NCBI GenBank assembly: GCA_014529385.2
Contig: CM043963.1
Span: 66,504,895-66,568,894, forward strand
Length of the DNA stretch: 64,000 nt
Direction of reading: 5' to 3'
Source: Adiantum capillus-veneris
Lineage: Eukaryota; Streptophyta; Polypodiopsida; Polypodiales; Pteridaceae
Positions 1 to 10,369 of this stretch are shown piece after piece. How positions within the stretch are numbered: the first letter of the stretch is position 1; every line of letters starts with the position of its first letter. Below the pieces are notes generated by a model, which saw nothing but the letters and a program-made list of their open reading frames with translations, had not been told where the DNA came from and searched no databases. A program made the translations under genes and the position numbers.

Positions 1-228
1 TCATCCTAAAGGGCTTGCGCAACAATAGGAAAACCATATCTAGCTACATAACTACCAGAACCTGCACCCACATCCAAAGGGTCTATATCCTCAAACCCTA
101 CACCCAACAACCTCCTTATATAGGCCCTCATGCAATCATATAAAGAGGACCCCTTGACACATATGCATCTATGTTTATCACTTGTCCCTCTAGACTCTCA
201 CAAGTGCCTATCAACCTCTTAGGACCCT

Positions 229-255
229 TGTGTGTGTGTGTGTGTGTGTGTGTGA

Positions 256-301
<46 letters not shown>

Positions 302-302
302 G
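229..302. repeat. Compound microsatellite (TG)n(GA)n
   Basis: A run of TG dinucleotides passes directly into GA dinucleotides with one interruption near 296. Long open frames across it are only translations of the repeat. The bases from 1 to 228 show nothing recognisable. Confidence 0.97.
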
Positions 303-401
303 ATTACTTGAAGCATGAGATGTTGCACACACCATAAAGCAAACAATTTTAATCCCTCTCTCTATCACACATATGCACTCACATAAACACACAATTTTTA
401 G

Positions 402-451
<50 letters not shown>
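402..451. repeat. Microsatellite C(9-10) then (CT)n
   Basis: A poly-C run leads into about 40 bases of CT. From 452 to 891 I see no supported gene; a 129-codon minus frame at 459-848 has no family signature. Confidence 0.97.
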
Positions 452-453
<2 letters not shown>

Positions 454-891
454 AATTTTCAAATGCTCTCTCTTCCTATCATAAAAGACATGTACCTACA
501 AGAGGAGTTTCTAGCTCTTGGAGTCTGACCGGGGAGGGAAATGAAAGGTGGGTTTGTGGAACAAATATAGGGAGACTCCACTCTTAAGTTTTGAAAAGGT
601 GAAAAGTGAGGCTTGCCACTTGAGATGTTGCCCATGACTCTCCATGGCGGCAAGGACGCAAGCCAAGGGTAGAGAGGAGAAAGCCTACCTTGAACGTGGC
701 AAAGAAGGAGTGGGTTAAGGTGGTAAGCCACAATTGGGCCATGACAATGTGAAGAGAAAGAGAAGAGATGCCATTGTTGCATGGAATGTGACCATGTATA
801 GCCCAAACTTAGTCTTTTTAGAGAAGATATAAGGTACTTAGTAGACACACCTTTGCATATGCAAGGCTATAGTTTGATTTGTTTTATGTCA

Positions 892-1912
892 AGGACCTCT
901 AAACATTTCTTTTTGCAATTCCCTTATTGTGGGGGATATTTGTATTAAGAAAAACAAGATAGATAGAACGTTGCCCATGCAGACAGCCTTGCCATGTATA
1001 TTAAGGACTACGTTTACCCGGATTTTTTAGGGGGCCATCAACCCTTACATGATATACTTAACAAACCAAGAGGATAGTCATAGATTAAGGCTTTTAGATG
1101 ACCCAGAGACACAATATGGCTAAGGAGATTGAGATATTGTACTTGAGAACCCTCAACGGTGATGGCTTTTTGCAATATAAGCTCGTCAAGGGAGAAACCT
1201 TCAAACTTGTTCTATTCCTCTTGTTTTCCCATAAGAGGTTGGATATCTAAATCACTATATGCACATCTTGGCCTCATACTATCTCCTCTAGAATGCTAGG
1301 GTCAAGGGTGCACTTGCTGGCATGTCCTCATTCGAGGACACGTTGACAAAGCTCATTTCTGCCTGCTTATCCGTCGTGAGTGGATTCATAACTAGTGGAT
1401 TTCTCAACCAATGAAGGGCGTGTTTTCTCAACTATTGGTAGCTTAGAATCGTGTTCAATATGCTTCCATGTGGTGTTGAGTATAGGGCTAGTGGAAATCT
1501 AGTCAAAGGGCAATTCTTAGCATAACGACTAATCCTACCAAATTTGTAGCACATAGTGGGAAATGAATCAAAAGACCTCTTGCTGATAAGCACCAAAGCA
1601 TCCCATATTAAGATCAATTTTTTAAAGAATTTGTTTGTTCATGTTCCACATAAGATGCACACCTTGATATCTAAGCCATATCTCATTCGCAAATTTTTGG
1701 GTAGGAAAAGTACATGTCCCAACTTCGAGGCAATTGATTAAATGTGGTCATGCAACTAGAGCGGGAGGCTTTTAAAGGACACCCACACAAGACAAAAATG
1801 CATTATCTCTTCCTCTGAGCCAAACTCCGATGTCCATGACATAGCACACACAAAAAATAAAGCACCCTAGGTCCCTCATTGTATGATAAGATCTTGAATG
1901 AGGACCTCTAAA
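892..1912 (-). mobile_element. LINE insertion, minus strand, internally deleted
   Basis: The 12-bp target AGGACCTCTAAA occurs at 892-903 and again at 1901-1912. Between the copies, read on the minus strand, lies an ORF1 fragment (1860 down to 1432) and, next to the left copy, a tail resembling the 3' end of the LINE at 27490-27662: a TTAATAC-like stretch, a degenerate hairpin and TTGC followed by an A-rich run. An ORF1 piece and a 3' end without ORF2 suggests an internally deleted copy. Bases 960-1431 contain no clear LINE frame, so the body is uncertain. Confidence 0.55.
1432..1860 (-). pseudogene. LINE ORF1 fragment (DUF4283-like end plus CCHC knuckle)
   Basis: This is the C-terminal half of a plant LINE first ORF, an RNA-binding protein thought to coat the element RNA. 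Read from 1860 downward the frame gives a VWVSFKSLPL-like stretch, then SIASKLGHVLFLP, then RYGLDIKVCIL, matching the layout of DUF4283 proteins just before their zinc knuckle. The knuckle reads CYKFGRISRYAKNC, so the second cysteine is replaced by phenylalanine and the histidine by arginine. At least three in-frame stops occur, including a TGA shortly after the RYGLD segment. A complementary plus-strand frame at 1556-1741 is a shadow. The assignment is motif-based. Confidence 0.6.
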
Positions 1913-1913
1913 G

Positions 1914-2243
1914 TTTTTTTTTGGGACAAATCTCACAATATGTGAGAGACTATATTAATAAGAAAAAATCATTACACTAGCACCATGCTCAAAACCAGCC
2001 ATGGTCATGACAATACACTCCAAAGGAGATCGATGACCAGGCTTTTTACAAGCAGCCCTAACCTCGCATACATCAAATCGTCATAGACCTGACGGTGAGA
2101 GTTACCATATTCCACTCGCCTGAGATCTTACCTTTTTGGATCCCAATAATAGTTTCCGTGATTTCTTGGCTGAACTCTTAAGTAGCTGGCTTTAGAGAGG
2201 TAAGAGGCTTGGCAAGTAAGGTGTGCAAGGAGATTGATTTGTC
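1914..2243 (-). mobile_element. 5'-truncated LINE 3' end, minus strand
   Basis: On the plus strand this begins with nine T (the poly-A tail of a minus-strand element), followed at 1931-1947 by TCTCACAATATGTGAGA, a palindrome like that near other LINE tails in this window. Direct repeats AGGACCTCTAAAG (1901-1913) and AGGACTTCTAAAG (2244-2256) flank it with one mismatch, as expected of target-primed insertion. No coding frame was recognised inside. Confidence 0.6.
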
Positions 2244-2256
2244 AGGACTTCTAAAG

Positions 2257-3390
2257 ATTTAGTGGGCCATTTCACTTTCTCTTGTTTTACAATGCCAATG
2301 GAATCATGGAATCACCTTCTTTTATACATGTAACACCCAATTCTTTTTTAGTGGAAGGTAGGCACATTTCAAAACATAGTGCACTGCCATATGTTACGCT
2401 TTGATTAGAATTAAAGGCATGAACATGTGGGTCTTTCTCTACTTTAGACCAATTAAGCTCATAAAGCTGAAAGTGTAAAAATACCAGTTGCTTCAAAAGA
2501 GCAAGGATGATTGTGTGAGTCTCCTTATACCATGTGGTCTTCTTTTTGGCTTTCTAAATCAATCCTTTTATAAAAGAAACAATCCATGAAACAAAGAGTG
2601 AAGCACACATTTGATGCCAAAGCACCGAAATTTCTTTGGTTCTGTGGTTTGTAAATGGGTCCTTTCATTTAAATCCTTATATACGGGTCCTTTTTGGCTT
2701 CTAAAGGCTTTACTATCCATATGGACAAAGGTCGTTCAATTTTGGTTGCTTGACATGTGTCCCTTAAAATAGTCTTAAAAATTCATGAAGAGAATTGAAA
2801 CAAAAACAAGGTGAAAGTTCACTATGACCTACATAAAGCTATCAGAAGAATTTATTAATAAAAGGTTTTTATGTGAGAGAAGACAAGAAAGTGATTACTT
2901 TTTTAAAACATATGTTATCACAATAAAATATTATGTTTTTTGAAAAAAATGTCACAATAAACTATTTAGACTACAATATATTTCAAAAATATAAAAAGTG
3001 ATGTTTGAAAAACCACTTGGAAGCATTGTAGCAAATTGAGAAAAAAAGATCAAAGAGGACGAGAAAGATTGTGTGTGACCCAATATTCAATGGCCCTTTT
3101 TAAAGAGAAAGATCTACAAATGTCAACACCTCTCACGAATATTTAGAATTTTTTTTTCCATGTGGCACTAATTCGTAAGTTTTATCCAGTGGTCCACAAC
3201 TGCATCAAAAATCCAACGCTTTACTGAAGACTTGTAGTCCAAAAACCATATCCTTTTAAATGATCTTTCCCAAAAGCTGCATTCATTTTTCAAAATTTTT
3301 TTGGAGGAGATTGCAACAAATGATTTGAAGTTTGAATATAATAATTTTTAATACTTTTGGTTCTTTTTCATGCACCATTAATCATTTTGA
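2257..3390. other. AT-rich non-coding stretch
   Basis: I see no gene, LTR end or tandem array here. The open frames are short, AT-biased and without family signature. The segment becomes strongly AT-rich after about 2850. Confidence 0.6.
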
Positions 3391-3514
3391 AATTAAATAA
3401 ATTTACAAAAGCATGGCACATTACATATAGGCAAGGCCACCCCTTTATATAAAATTAAATAAATTTACAAAAGCATGGCACATTACATATAGGCAAGGCC
3501 ACCTCTTTATATAA
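3391..3514. repeat. 62-bp tandem duplication
   Basis: Bases 3391-3452 and 3453-3514 are near-identical head-to-tail copies beginning AATTAAATAAATTTAC; only one substitution in the CCACC(C/T)CTT part was seen. The near identity suggests a recent slippage or unequal-exchange event. From 3515 to 3836 nothing else was recognised. Confidence 0.95.
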
Positions 3515-3836
3515 AATTAAAAGTCTTCTAATTTTCCAATTACAAGAACCTTTTCATTTTCTATACCCTTCACTTTTGCATTTTAGATGGATTTTTTATT
3601 TTTTTCAAATTGTGGAGACCTAATCACTTTGTAATTAAGACATTTGATGAAGGCTTTTGATTTTTCTAGGTCAAAACTTGCCGTGTAGATCCTTGAGATC
3701 TCTCGGAGTGTATAAAAAGAGAAAACTATAATAACCATTGAGTGTGGTGAAATGGTTATCACAAATCCCTCTTAAATTAAAGAGTTTCTATGTTAGAGAT
3801 TTGAAGTCTCTTGATATGTTCCTATGATATTAGAGC

Positions 3837-3920
<84 letters not shown>

Positions 3921-3943
3921 ATATATATATATGTATATATATG

Positions 3944-3978
<35 letters not shown>

Positions 3979-4027
3979 GTATATATATATGTATATATAT
4001 ATATGTATATATCACACACACACACAC
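3837..4027. repeat. Compound microsatellite (CT)n(TA)n(TATG)n(CA)n
   Basis: CT repeats run into about 60 bases of TA, then TA blocks broken by regularly placed GTA steps, then CA. Both strands give open frames (YIYIYI and LSLSLS) that are artefacts. The TA core is an obvious candidate for DNA unwinding or polymerase slippage. Confidence 0.98.
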
Positions 4028-4125
4028 GTGTTGGTGTACAGCCCTCGACACCCTCTCTATCTCCCTCCATCAATCTTTCTCTTCTTTATGGGAAAATGGA
4101 GACTTGTAAGGAATTGCAACTTCTC

Positions 4126-4152
4126 TGTGTGTGTGTGTGTGTGTGTGTGTGT
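4126..4152. repeat. Left half of a (TG)n microsatellite split by a copia element
   Basis: TG repeats run up to the first base of the copia 5' LTR at 4153 and resume directly after the 3' LTR at 9693-9720. The last five bases before the element and the first five after it are both TGTGT, the target duplication, although in a TG tract its exact extent is ambiguous. Confidence 0.93.
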
Positions 4153-4344
4153 TGTTGGGGTATAAAGCCCAATGTGGTCGCCCAGGTAAGTTGGCGGGCC
4201 GCCAGGTATGTACACATATTCTTTTGTTAAAACCTAATAAGAACTCACTATGCTCTACACATTACAGTAGAGCGAGTTCACCATATCGTCGTGCTCTTCT
4301 TCTCGCACTCTCTCTCGTGTCGCACTTCCGCTCGTACTCCTTCA
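4153..4344 (+). repeat. Copia 5' LTR (192 bp)
   Basis: It starts TGTTGGGGTATAAAG and ends CTCCTTCA, and the same sequence recurs at 9501-9692 with four substitutions. TATAAAG at 4161 onward lies very near the LTR start, so it may or may not be the promoter. The LTR is short for a plant copia element. Confidence 0.96.
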
Positions 4345-4346
4345 AC

Positions 4347-4358
4347 TGGTATCAGAGC
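4347..4358 (+). other. Primer binding site
   Basis: TGGTATCAGAGC lies two bases after the 5' LTR and matches the usual copia site complementary to the 3' end of initiator methionine tRNA, where minus-strand DNA synthesis begins. Confidence 0.93.
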
Positions 4359-5431
4359 TCAGATCGAGGCTCGGGGTAGCACTGCAGGAGGCTAGAGTCA
4401 CCAACTCAGATTGGAGTGAAATTCGATAGGCGAATACACGGCCCCAAATCTCGTGGGAGTAAGCGAAGGGCTTGGTGTGCTCAGAATTTCATTCTGAGGT
4501 CATCTCAGTCACCGTTCGGCTTCGACAAAGGTCTGCGCAGGCCATTTTCGACTACGTGGTCTCGGCGAGTGCAGATCCGACTCTGCAAATTTGGGTTTTT
4601 TCGGCCTACGACTGCAGGTGCTAAGGATATCGACACTCCCAGAGTGTTGATTTGTGGCTGTCTACACATCGAAGGACGGCTCACAGTTCTTCGATGCGTG
4701 TCACATACGACACGGGCGCATCTACACACAGACTGTAGGCAACATCCACTAGTTCATCAGGTAGCTTGTGCTTGCTGCTTCATATTCCAGATTTCATCCT
4801 GACATTGCAGGTACTTCCACATGGGATGTATTGTCAGAGATGATGTATGTCTGTTGAGGGTTTGCTGGCTGTGAGTTACGCAGCAAACAACCGCCGCAGC
4901 GGTTACAGCATACAGTGGGAAATTTGTGGATGTATGACTTTGTGGGAAGTCTATGTACTGTCAGATTTACTGCAGCCTTTGTTGAGGGTTGAGTGAGGTT
5001 TTATTGAGCTGGGGGATTCTCGAATGTTGAGATCCTTTCGGTGATACAGGTCTTGGAGCGATCCCTCGAGCACCCTTAGATAGGCAGCTAGGATGTATTG
5101 ACTGTGAGTTAGACAGTTGGGATTGCATCTTTGATTTACTGCCGTTGAGGCATTGTCGCAGTCTATGCTTACAGGACATTGACAGGACAGTGAGAGATAG
5201 TACATGTGCAGGACAGGTTTACCCGCAGCTTACAGTGTCAGAGAGATAGTGTTTTTTGAGCTGTTTTTTAGTACACCAGAGCCATTTTACAAAGGAGACT
5301 CTCCCAAAATTTTTGCAGAATCTGAAGCTTTCTTGGTTCATTTGACAGGTTGATATTGGTTCAGAGGTCATTTTGCAGGGGAAACTCTGCCGAATTTTTC
5401 CCAGAAAAGTAAACTACTGTGAAGCGTAGCT
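4359..5431 (+). other. Copia 5' leader
   Basis: About 1.07 kb separates the primer site from the gag ATG. It is long for a small copia element and would hold RNA packaging signals. The open frame at 4416-4802 has no gag or other recognisable domain and is not called as a gene. Confidence 0.6.
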
Positions 5432-6523
5432 ATGGCTGGATCACAGGACACTGCTCTTTACAATATCAAGAAGCTGGATGGAATCAATTTCCCATTGTGG
5501 AAGAAGCAGATTTGGCACGTGTTGGTACAAAAGAAGCAGATAAAACCTATAAAGCTCAAGGGGATAAAACCAGAAGATATGGACGAAGATGAATGGAGCA
5601 AAATGGATGAATTGGCACTTTCTACCATTATGCTGACTTTGGCAGAAAGCGTTTACTTCAATGTAGCAGACGAGATGTCGGCTTATCAAGCATGGTTAAA
5701 GCTCAGTGATCTTTATGAGAAGCAGAGTGCAGCTTCACAGGTATACTGGCTTAAGAAGCTTATTGACTTGAAGATGAAAGAAGGGACACCTATGCCCAAT
5801 CATCTTAATGAATTCAACACCATCTACAGTCATTTGTCAGCTCAAGGTGTCAAGTTTGATGAACCTGTTAGAGCTATGTTCCTGTTGATCACATTGCCAG
5901 AAAGTTGGGACACTTTTTGCATAGCTTTGAGTAATTCTGCACCTCCAGATGGTTTGAACATAGCAGGTGTAGAAGGAAGTCTGCTTACTGAAGAAACCAA
6001 TAGAAAGACAATGGACAAAGGTAAAGGAATAGCCTTAGTTGTCAGGGGAAGGACCAAAGAAAAGTACAAAGGTGGAAAGAGGAATCAGTCTCGTAGCAAG
6101 TCCCGCAGTGCTAAAGGCAAGAGTGACATAGAATGCTACCATTGTGGCAAGAAGGGTCACATGAAAAGAGACTGCAGAGAATGGAAAGCAGAAAAAGGCA
6201 AAGAGAAAGCTGAAGACCATGGTGAGAAGAACAAGTCCTCAGTGAAGATTCAAGAAATAAATGTGACAAACACTGTTGCAGAGGATGACAGTCTAGTGTC
6301 AGGAGACATCTACTTCTTGAAGAATACAATGGACTCAGCTCTTCTTACAACATCTGATGGAAATGCACTAAGTGACTGGATTATAGACTCAGGGGCATCA
6401 CTTCATGTGTCTCCAAACAAGGAGTGGTTTACCTCTTATGTGACCACTAAAGATCATGTTCGGCTAGGCAATGGGCAGACATGTGAGATCTTAGGTGTTG
6501 GAGATGTTCAATTGAGGTTTTAG
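5432..6523 (+). pseudogene. Copia gag and protease
   Basis: The frame starts at the ATG in AGCTATGGCTGG. Residues 1 to about 190 form a copia-type capsid region beginning with a YNIKKLDGINFPLWKKQI stretch, and a basic linker follows. The zinc knuckle CYHCGKKGHMKRDC at about residue 235 has all CCHC residues and would bind genomic RNA. The protease active site reads WIIDSGASLHV (DSG intact) at about residue 319. The frame ends in TAG at 6521 in RF*NGS, where relatives normally have glutamine, so this stop looks like a C-to-T change of CAG. Everything before the stop appears intact, so only the gag-protease portion could be translated. Confidence 0.93.
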
Positions 6524-7627
6524 AATGGCTCTTCTTTCACGCTGAAGAATGTGAGACATGTTCCCGCAATTACAAAGAGCTTGATCAGCACAGGTTTACT
6601 TGATGATGCTGGCTACGTCACCACTTTTGGACAGAACATGTGGAAGATATCCAAGGGTTCTATGACAGTAGCACATGGAGTAAAGTCTGGAGGACTTTAC
6701 ATGATTTATGTATCAAATGTCTCTAAAAATGTAATCAATGTAACCGAGTAGCCGAACGTTTCTTTGTGGCATAGCCGGTTAGGACATATGTCCAAGAAGG
6801 GAATGGAAATCTTGTCTCGTTCTGGTTATTTGCCTGGCTTTTCATTTAATGATTTTGAATTCTGTGAACATTGTTTGTATGGTAAGCAAACACAACAGCC
6901 ACATAAGCATAGAAGCAGTAGAAGAGATACACAGCTGGCACTTGTTCATAGTGATTTGTGTGGACCTATGCCTAACCTATCTCTGGGGGGAGCTTCTTAC
7001 TTTATGACATTTATAGATGATTACTCGAGGAAAGTATGGGTTTACTTTCTCAAGCACAAGGATGAAGAGTTTAGTGTTTTCAAAACGTTTGTGACACTTG
7101 TGGAGAATCAGAGTGGCAAGAAGCTTAAATGCTTACGCAATGACAATGGTGGAGAGTATGTTTCAAAGGCCTTTTAGGACTTTTGTGAGTCAAAAGGTAT
7201 AAAACGTGAACTTACTACTCCTTACAATCCTCCTCAAAATGGTGTTGCTGAGAGGATGAATAGGACCATACAAGAGAAGGTCAGAAGTATGTTGTCTAAT
7301 GCACAGCTGCCAAATGGGTTTTGGGCTGAAGCTGTATCAACAACTGTTCATCTTGTAAATAGATCTCCTAGCAAGGTTTTGCAGAAGGATTCAGTGCCAG
7401 AGATGGTATGGTCAAGCAAAATGCCCTCATACAAGCATCTCAGAGTCTTTGGCTGTGAGGCATATACTCACGTTCCAAAGGAATTTAGGAACAAACTTGA
7501 GCCAAAGAGTAGAAAGTGCATCTTTTTAGGCTATGGTAATTCTGGTGAGATGGGGTACAGACTTTGGGATCCCGAATCCAGAAAGGTTGTCCGTAGCAAT
7601 GATGTTCACTTTAATGAATCCAAATAG
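6524..7627 (+). pseudogene. Copia integrase
   Basis: The frame continues in phase after the 6521 stop. The zinc-binding HHCC region reads LWHSRLGHMSKKG ... CEHCLYGKQ. The catalytic core has DLCGPM and TFIDDYSRKVWVY, then LRNDNGGEY, then PPQNGVAERMN, giving the D, D and E positions of the DDE triad. A conserved VFGCEAYTHVPKE segment and the KCIFLGYG box follow. Stops interrupt at 6749 (TAG), 7175 (TAG, before DFCESKG) and 7625 (TAG). The protein would insert the cDNA into the genome; here it can only be made in pieces. Confidence 0.93.
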
Positions 7628-8951
7628 CATTCTAAACCAGAGAGGGTTGAGGAGATTAGAAGAGTTGTCTTCCAAGAAGATGGACCTGCACGTGCAAGAC
7701 AAAATGTCACGGCTCAAGAGGAGCAAGGGCAGGATAGAGTGGAACCACAGGTTGTGGCTGAGCCTGAGCCACCTATTGTGCGTAGATCTGGATGTGTCAC
7801 GCGACCTCCTGATAGGTTTGTTCCATCTATGAACTATGTCATGTTGACTGATTGCAATGAGCCTTCATGTTACAAGGAAGCAGTGCAAATGAAGGACTCC
7901 GTGAATTGGCAATTGGCCATGCAGTCAGAGATGACAGCTCTGCATAAAAACAAGACATGGAAGCTAGTTAAATTACCACAGGGCAAAAAGGCTCTACCTT
8001 GTAAATGGGTTTACAGGTATAAGATCACCGGTCATGATAGTCAGCCAAAGTACAAAGCAAGGCTTGTTGCCAAGGCTTTAAGCAAGAACAAGGCATTGAC
8101 TTTGATGAAGTCTTCTCTCCGGTGGTCAAAATGACTACATTGAGATTCTTTCTTGCATTGGTTGCCATATTAGATTTGGTGTTGCACCAAATGGATGTCA
8201 AGACAGCGTTCTTGCATGGTGATTTAGATGTGGAAATTTACATGCAGCAGCCAGAAGGGTTTGTTGAGAAAGGCAAGGAAGATTGGGTATGCCAGTTGTT
8301 AAAGAGTCTTTATGGCTTAAAACAATCACCGAGGGCATGGTACCTTAAATTCCACAAGTTTATGCTTTCTCAAGGCTACAAACGTAGTGAGTTCGATCAC
8401 TGTCTATATACAAAGAAGGCTAAGGATGGCAGTTGGCTGATCCTTATTCTGTATGTGGATGACATGTTGATTGCTGGCAAGCACTTGGAAGAAATTTCAG
8501 CTTTGAAGTCAAAGATGGCAAAATCGTTTGACATGAAAGACATGGGTGAGGCAAGTCATATACTTGGTATGCGCATTGAGAGAGACAGATCAAAGAAGTT
8601 GATTTGGTTATCTCAAACAGAGTATATTGACAAGGTTTTGCAACGTTTCAATATGGAGAAGGGAAAGGCATTGAGTGTTCCATTGCCACCATATGTGAAA
8701 CTTAGCAAACAAGATTGTCCTGTGTCTGAGGAAGAACAGGCTGAACTGGATAAGATTCCATATGCGTCTGCAGTGGGTAGTTTGATGTATGCAATGATTG
8801 CTACTCGCCCAGACATTGCATTTGCAGTGGGAGTAGTAAGTCGATACATGTCAAACCCAGGCAAGAAACATTGGGAGGCAGTGAAAGGAATATTGAGATA
8901 CCTGAAAGCTACCAAGAGTATGCGTATATGCTATGGGAGTCAGGAGCTAAG
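7628..8951 (+). pseudogene. Copia reverse transcriptase
   Basis: The region starts with a linker (PPIVRRSGCVTRPPDRF), then the RT N-terminal signature WQLAMQSEMTALHKNKTW and CKWVYRYKI. At about 8074 one G is missing relative to the expected GGC codon; the frame moves and then reads GFKQEQGIDFDEVFSPVV, followed by LHQMDVKTAFLHGDL, SLYGLKQSPRAWY and the catalytic ILYVDDMLIAG, all intact. Apart from the one-base deletion and the stop at 7625 the polymerase is well preserved. It would copy the element RNA into DNA inside virus-like particles. Confidence 0.94.
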
Positions 8952-9411
8952 TGTAAAGGGTTTTACAGACTCAGATTATGCAGGTGACTTAGACAACCGA
9001 AGGTCTACGTCAGGGTATGTCTTTACATTGGCTGGTGGAGCAGTATCATGGCGTTCTAGATTACAAGATTGTGTTACTCAGTCTACTACAGAGGCTGAAT
9101 ATGTTGCAGCATCAGAGGCATGCAAAGAATCAATTTGGCTTAATTGACTGGTAACAGATTTGGGAATCAAAGAAGAGATGCATGTGTTATATTGTGATAG
9201 TCAAAGTGCTATACAATTGGCTCGCAATCCAGTTTATCACTCAAAGACAAAGCATGTGGATGTGAAGTATCATTTCATCAGGGAAATGCTCGAGGATAAG
9301 CAACTTCAGCTTGTCAAAGTTCACACCATAGAAAATCCTGCTGATCTACTTACAAAAGGACTTCCCTCAGAGAGCTTTGCGCATTTTCGCAAGCAGATAG
9401 GTGTAAGGTAG
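8952..9411 (+). pseudogene. Copia RNase H
   Basis: The frame has FTDSDYAGDLDNRRSTSG, TEAEYVAASEACKES, DSQSAIQLARNPVYHSKTK and HVDVKYHFIREM, the standard copia RNase H boxes with the acidic catalytic residues. A TGA at 9145 replaces the expected tryptophan in IWL(N/K)W, a G-to-A change. The polyprotein ends at TAG 9409. RNase H would degrade the RNA strand of the hybrid and leave the polypurine primer. Confidence 0.92.
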
Positions 9412-9488
9412 TACATCACTTCTCTACATCTCTTGTATATTAGCTTGTATAGTAGCTTCTCTCACACTTAAAGTACCACATTGGACTT

Positions 9489-9500
9489 TAAGTGGGAGGT
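9489..9500 (+). other. Polypurine tract
   Basis: TAAGTGGGAGGT ends directly before the 3' LTR and is the likely primer for plus-strand DNA synthesis. It is preceded by a short non-coding gap after the pol stop. Confidence 0.85.
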
Positions 9501-9692
9501 TGTTGGGGTATAAAGCCCAATGTGGTCGCCCAGGTAAGTGGGTGGGCCGCCAGGTATGTACACATATTCTTTTGTAAAAACCTAATAAGAACTCACTATG
9601 CTCTACACATTACAGTAGAGCGAGTTCACCATATCGTCGTGCTCTTCTTCTCGCACTCTCTCTCGCGTCGCACTTCCGCTCGTACTCCTTCA
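9501..9692 (+). repeat. Copia 3' LTR (192 bp)
   Basis: It is collinear with 4153-4344, with no indel and four substitutions. It is followed at once by TGTGT and the second half of the TG microsatellite (9693-9720). Bases 9721-9824 are host sequence homologous to 21626-21727. Confidence 0.96.
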
Positions 9693-9824
9693 TGTGTGTG
9701 TGTGTGTGTGTGTGTGTGTGGAAGTTGTAATTGGAAGCATGTCATACAGATGTTCTCTAGAAAATGTACATGTAATACAATTTTGGTAGTTGATCCTTGT
9801 TGGATAATAATAGAATATCTTCTT

Positions 9825-10295
9825 TGTAGATGGCTGAGACAATTTCACTGAGTGGGAACGTTCTCTTATGGGACGGGCAGTGAATTAGTCACGTAATTAC
9901 TATGGTAATTACTATGGTAAACCCAAGGTATATAAATAGGACCCATTACATTGTAATCGGATTGGCATTTGGGTTAGCACAATCTTGAGCATAGTCGGAT
10001 TAGCATTTTGGCAGCATTTGTACTTGAGTTGTCAATCATTGGCAATTGTTGTCGGCTGTACTCTATCTGTAAATCATGGCATATATTCCAACTACACTTA
10101 CTCTGTATTCAGTACTCTGAATCTGAATCTGAATATTATTCTCAGTACGTAGTCTGGTTCTCATTCCAGTAGATAAATTCCAGTTCAGTTTTAGATTCTC
10201 TGTCCAGTCGACTGTCTAAACTAATACATCATAAGTAGTAGCCGAAATCTTCTAACACTGGAATTAGCTATCTCAAGAGATCAACTCCAATTCCA
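9825..10295 (+). repeat. Gypsy 5' LTR (471 bp)
   Basis: It matches 20330-20852 throughout. It carries a short local duplication (GTAATTACTATG twice near 9894-9918) absent from the 3' LTR and lacks about 30 bases present there near 20597-20640. The bases after 10295 (TGGTGATCACGGTGGC) are where the primer site should be, but I could not assign a tRNA. Confidence 0.94.
9929..9938 (+). promoter_or_regulatory. Putative TATA box of the gypsy LTR
   Basis: TATATAAATA lies about 105 bp into the LTR and is conserved at 20449-20458 in the 3' copy. Its position fits a U3 promoter, with transcription starting shortly downstream. No transcript evidence is available. Confidence 0.6.
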
Positions 10296-10369
10296 TTTTG
10301 GTGATCACGGTGGCTCGAGCTGAAGCTTGTTGACTGAAAGACTCTTCTCCCAGTTGGATGTTTTCAGCA

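Larger units (their letters stand above)
4153..9692 (+). mobile_element. Ty1/copia LTR retrotransposon, full length but inactive
   Basis: Two 192-bp LTRs starting TGTTGG and ending TTCA flank a 5.16-kb interior with a tRNA-initiator-Met-type primer site, a gag-pol reading frame in copia order (gag, protease, integrase, RT, RNase H) and a purine-rich tract before the 3' LTR. Target duplication is TGTGT. The LTRs differ at four of 192 positions by direct reading, so the insertion is not very recent. The pol frame has five in-frame stops and one 1-nt deletion, so it cannot move on its own. Confidence 0.97.

Noticed and set aside
459-848. 129-codon minus-strand open frame
   Set aside because: No domain, no homologous copy in the window and no start context; a frame of this length arises by chance.
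3811-4230. Long open frames on both strands (YIYIYI, LSLSLS, THTHTH)
   Set aside because: They are translations of TA, CT and CA microsatellites. The same holds for RERERE and VCVCVC frames throughout the window.
4416-4802. 128-codon frame in the copia leader
   Set aside because: It precedes gag, has no known motif and copia elements do not usually carry a gene here; left as leader.
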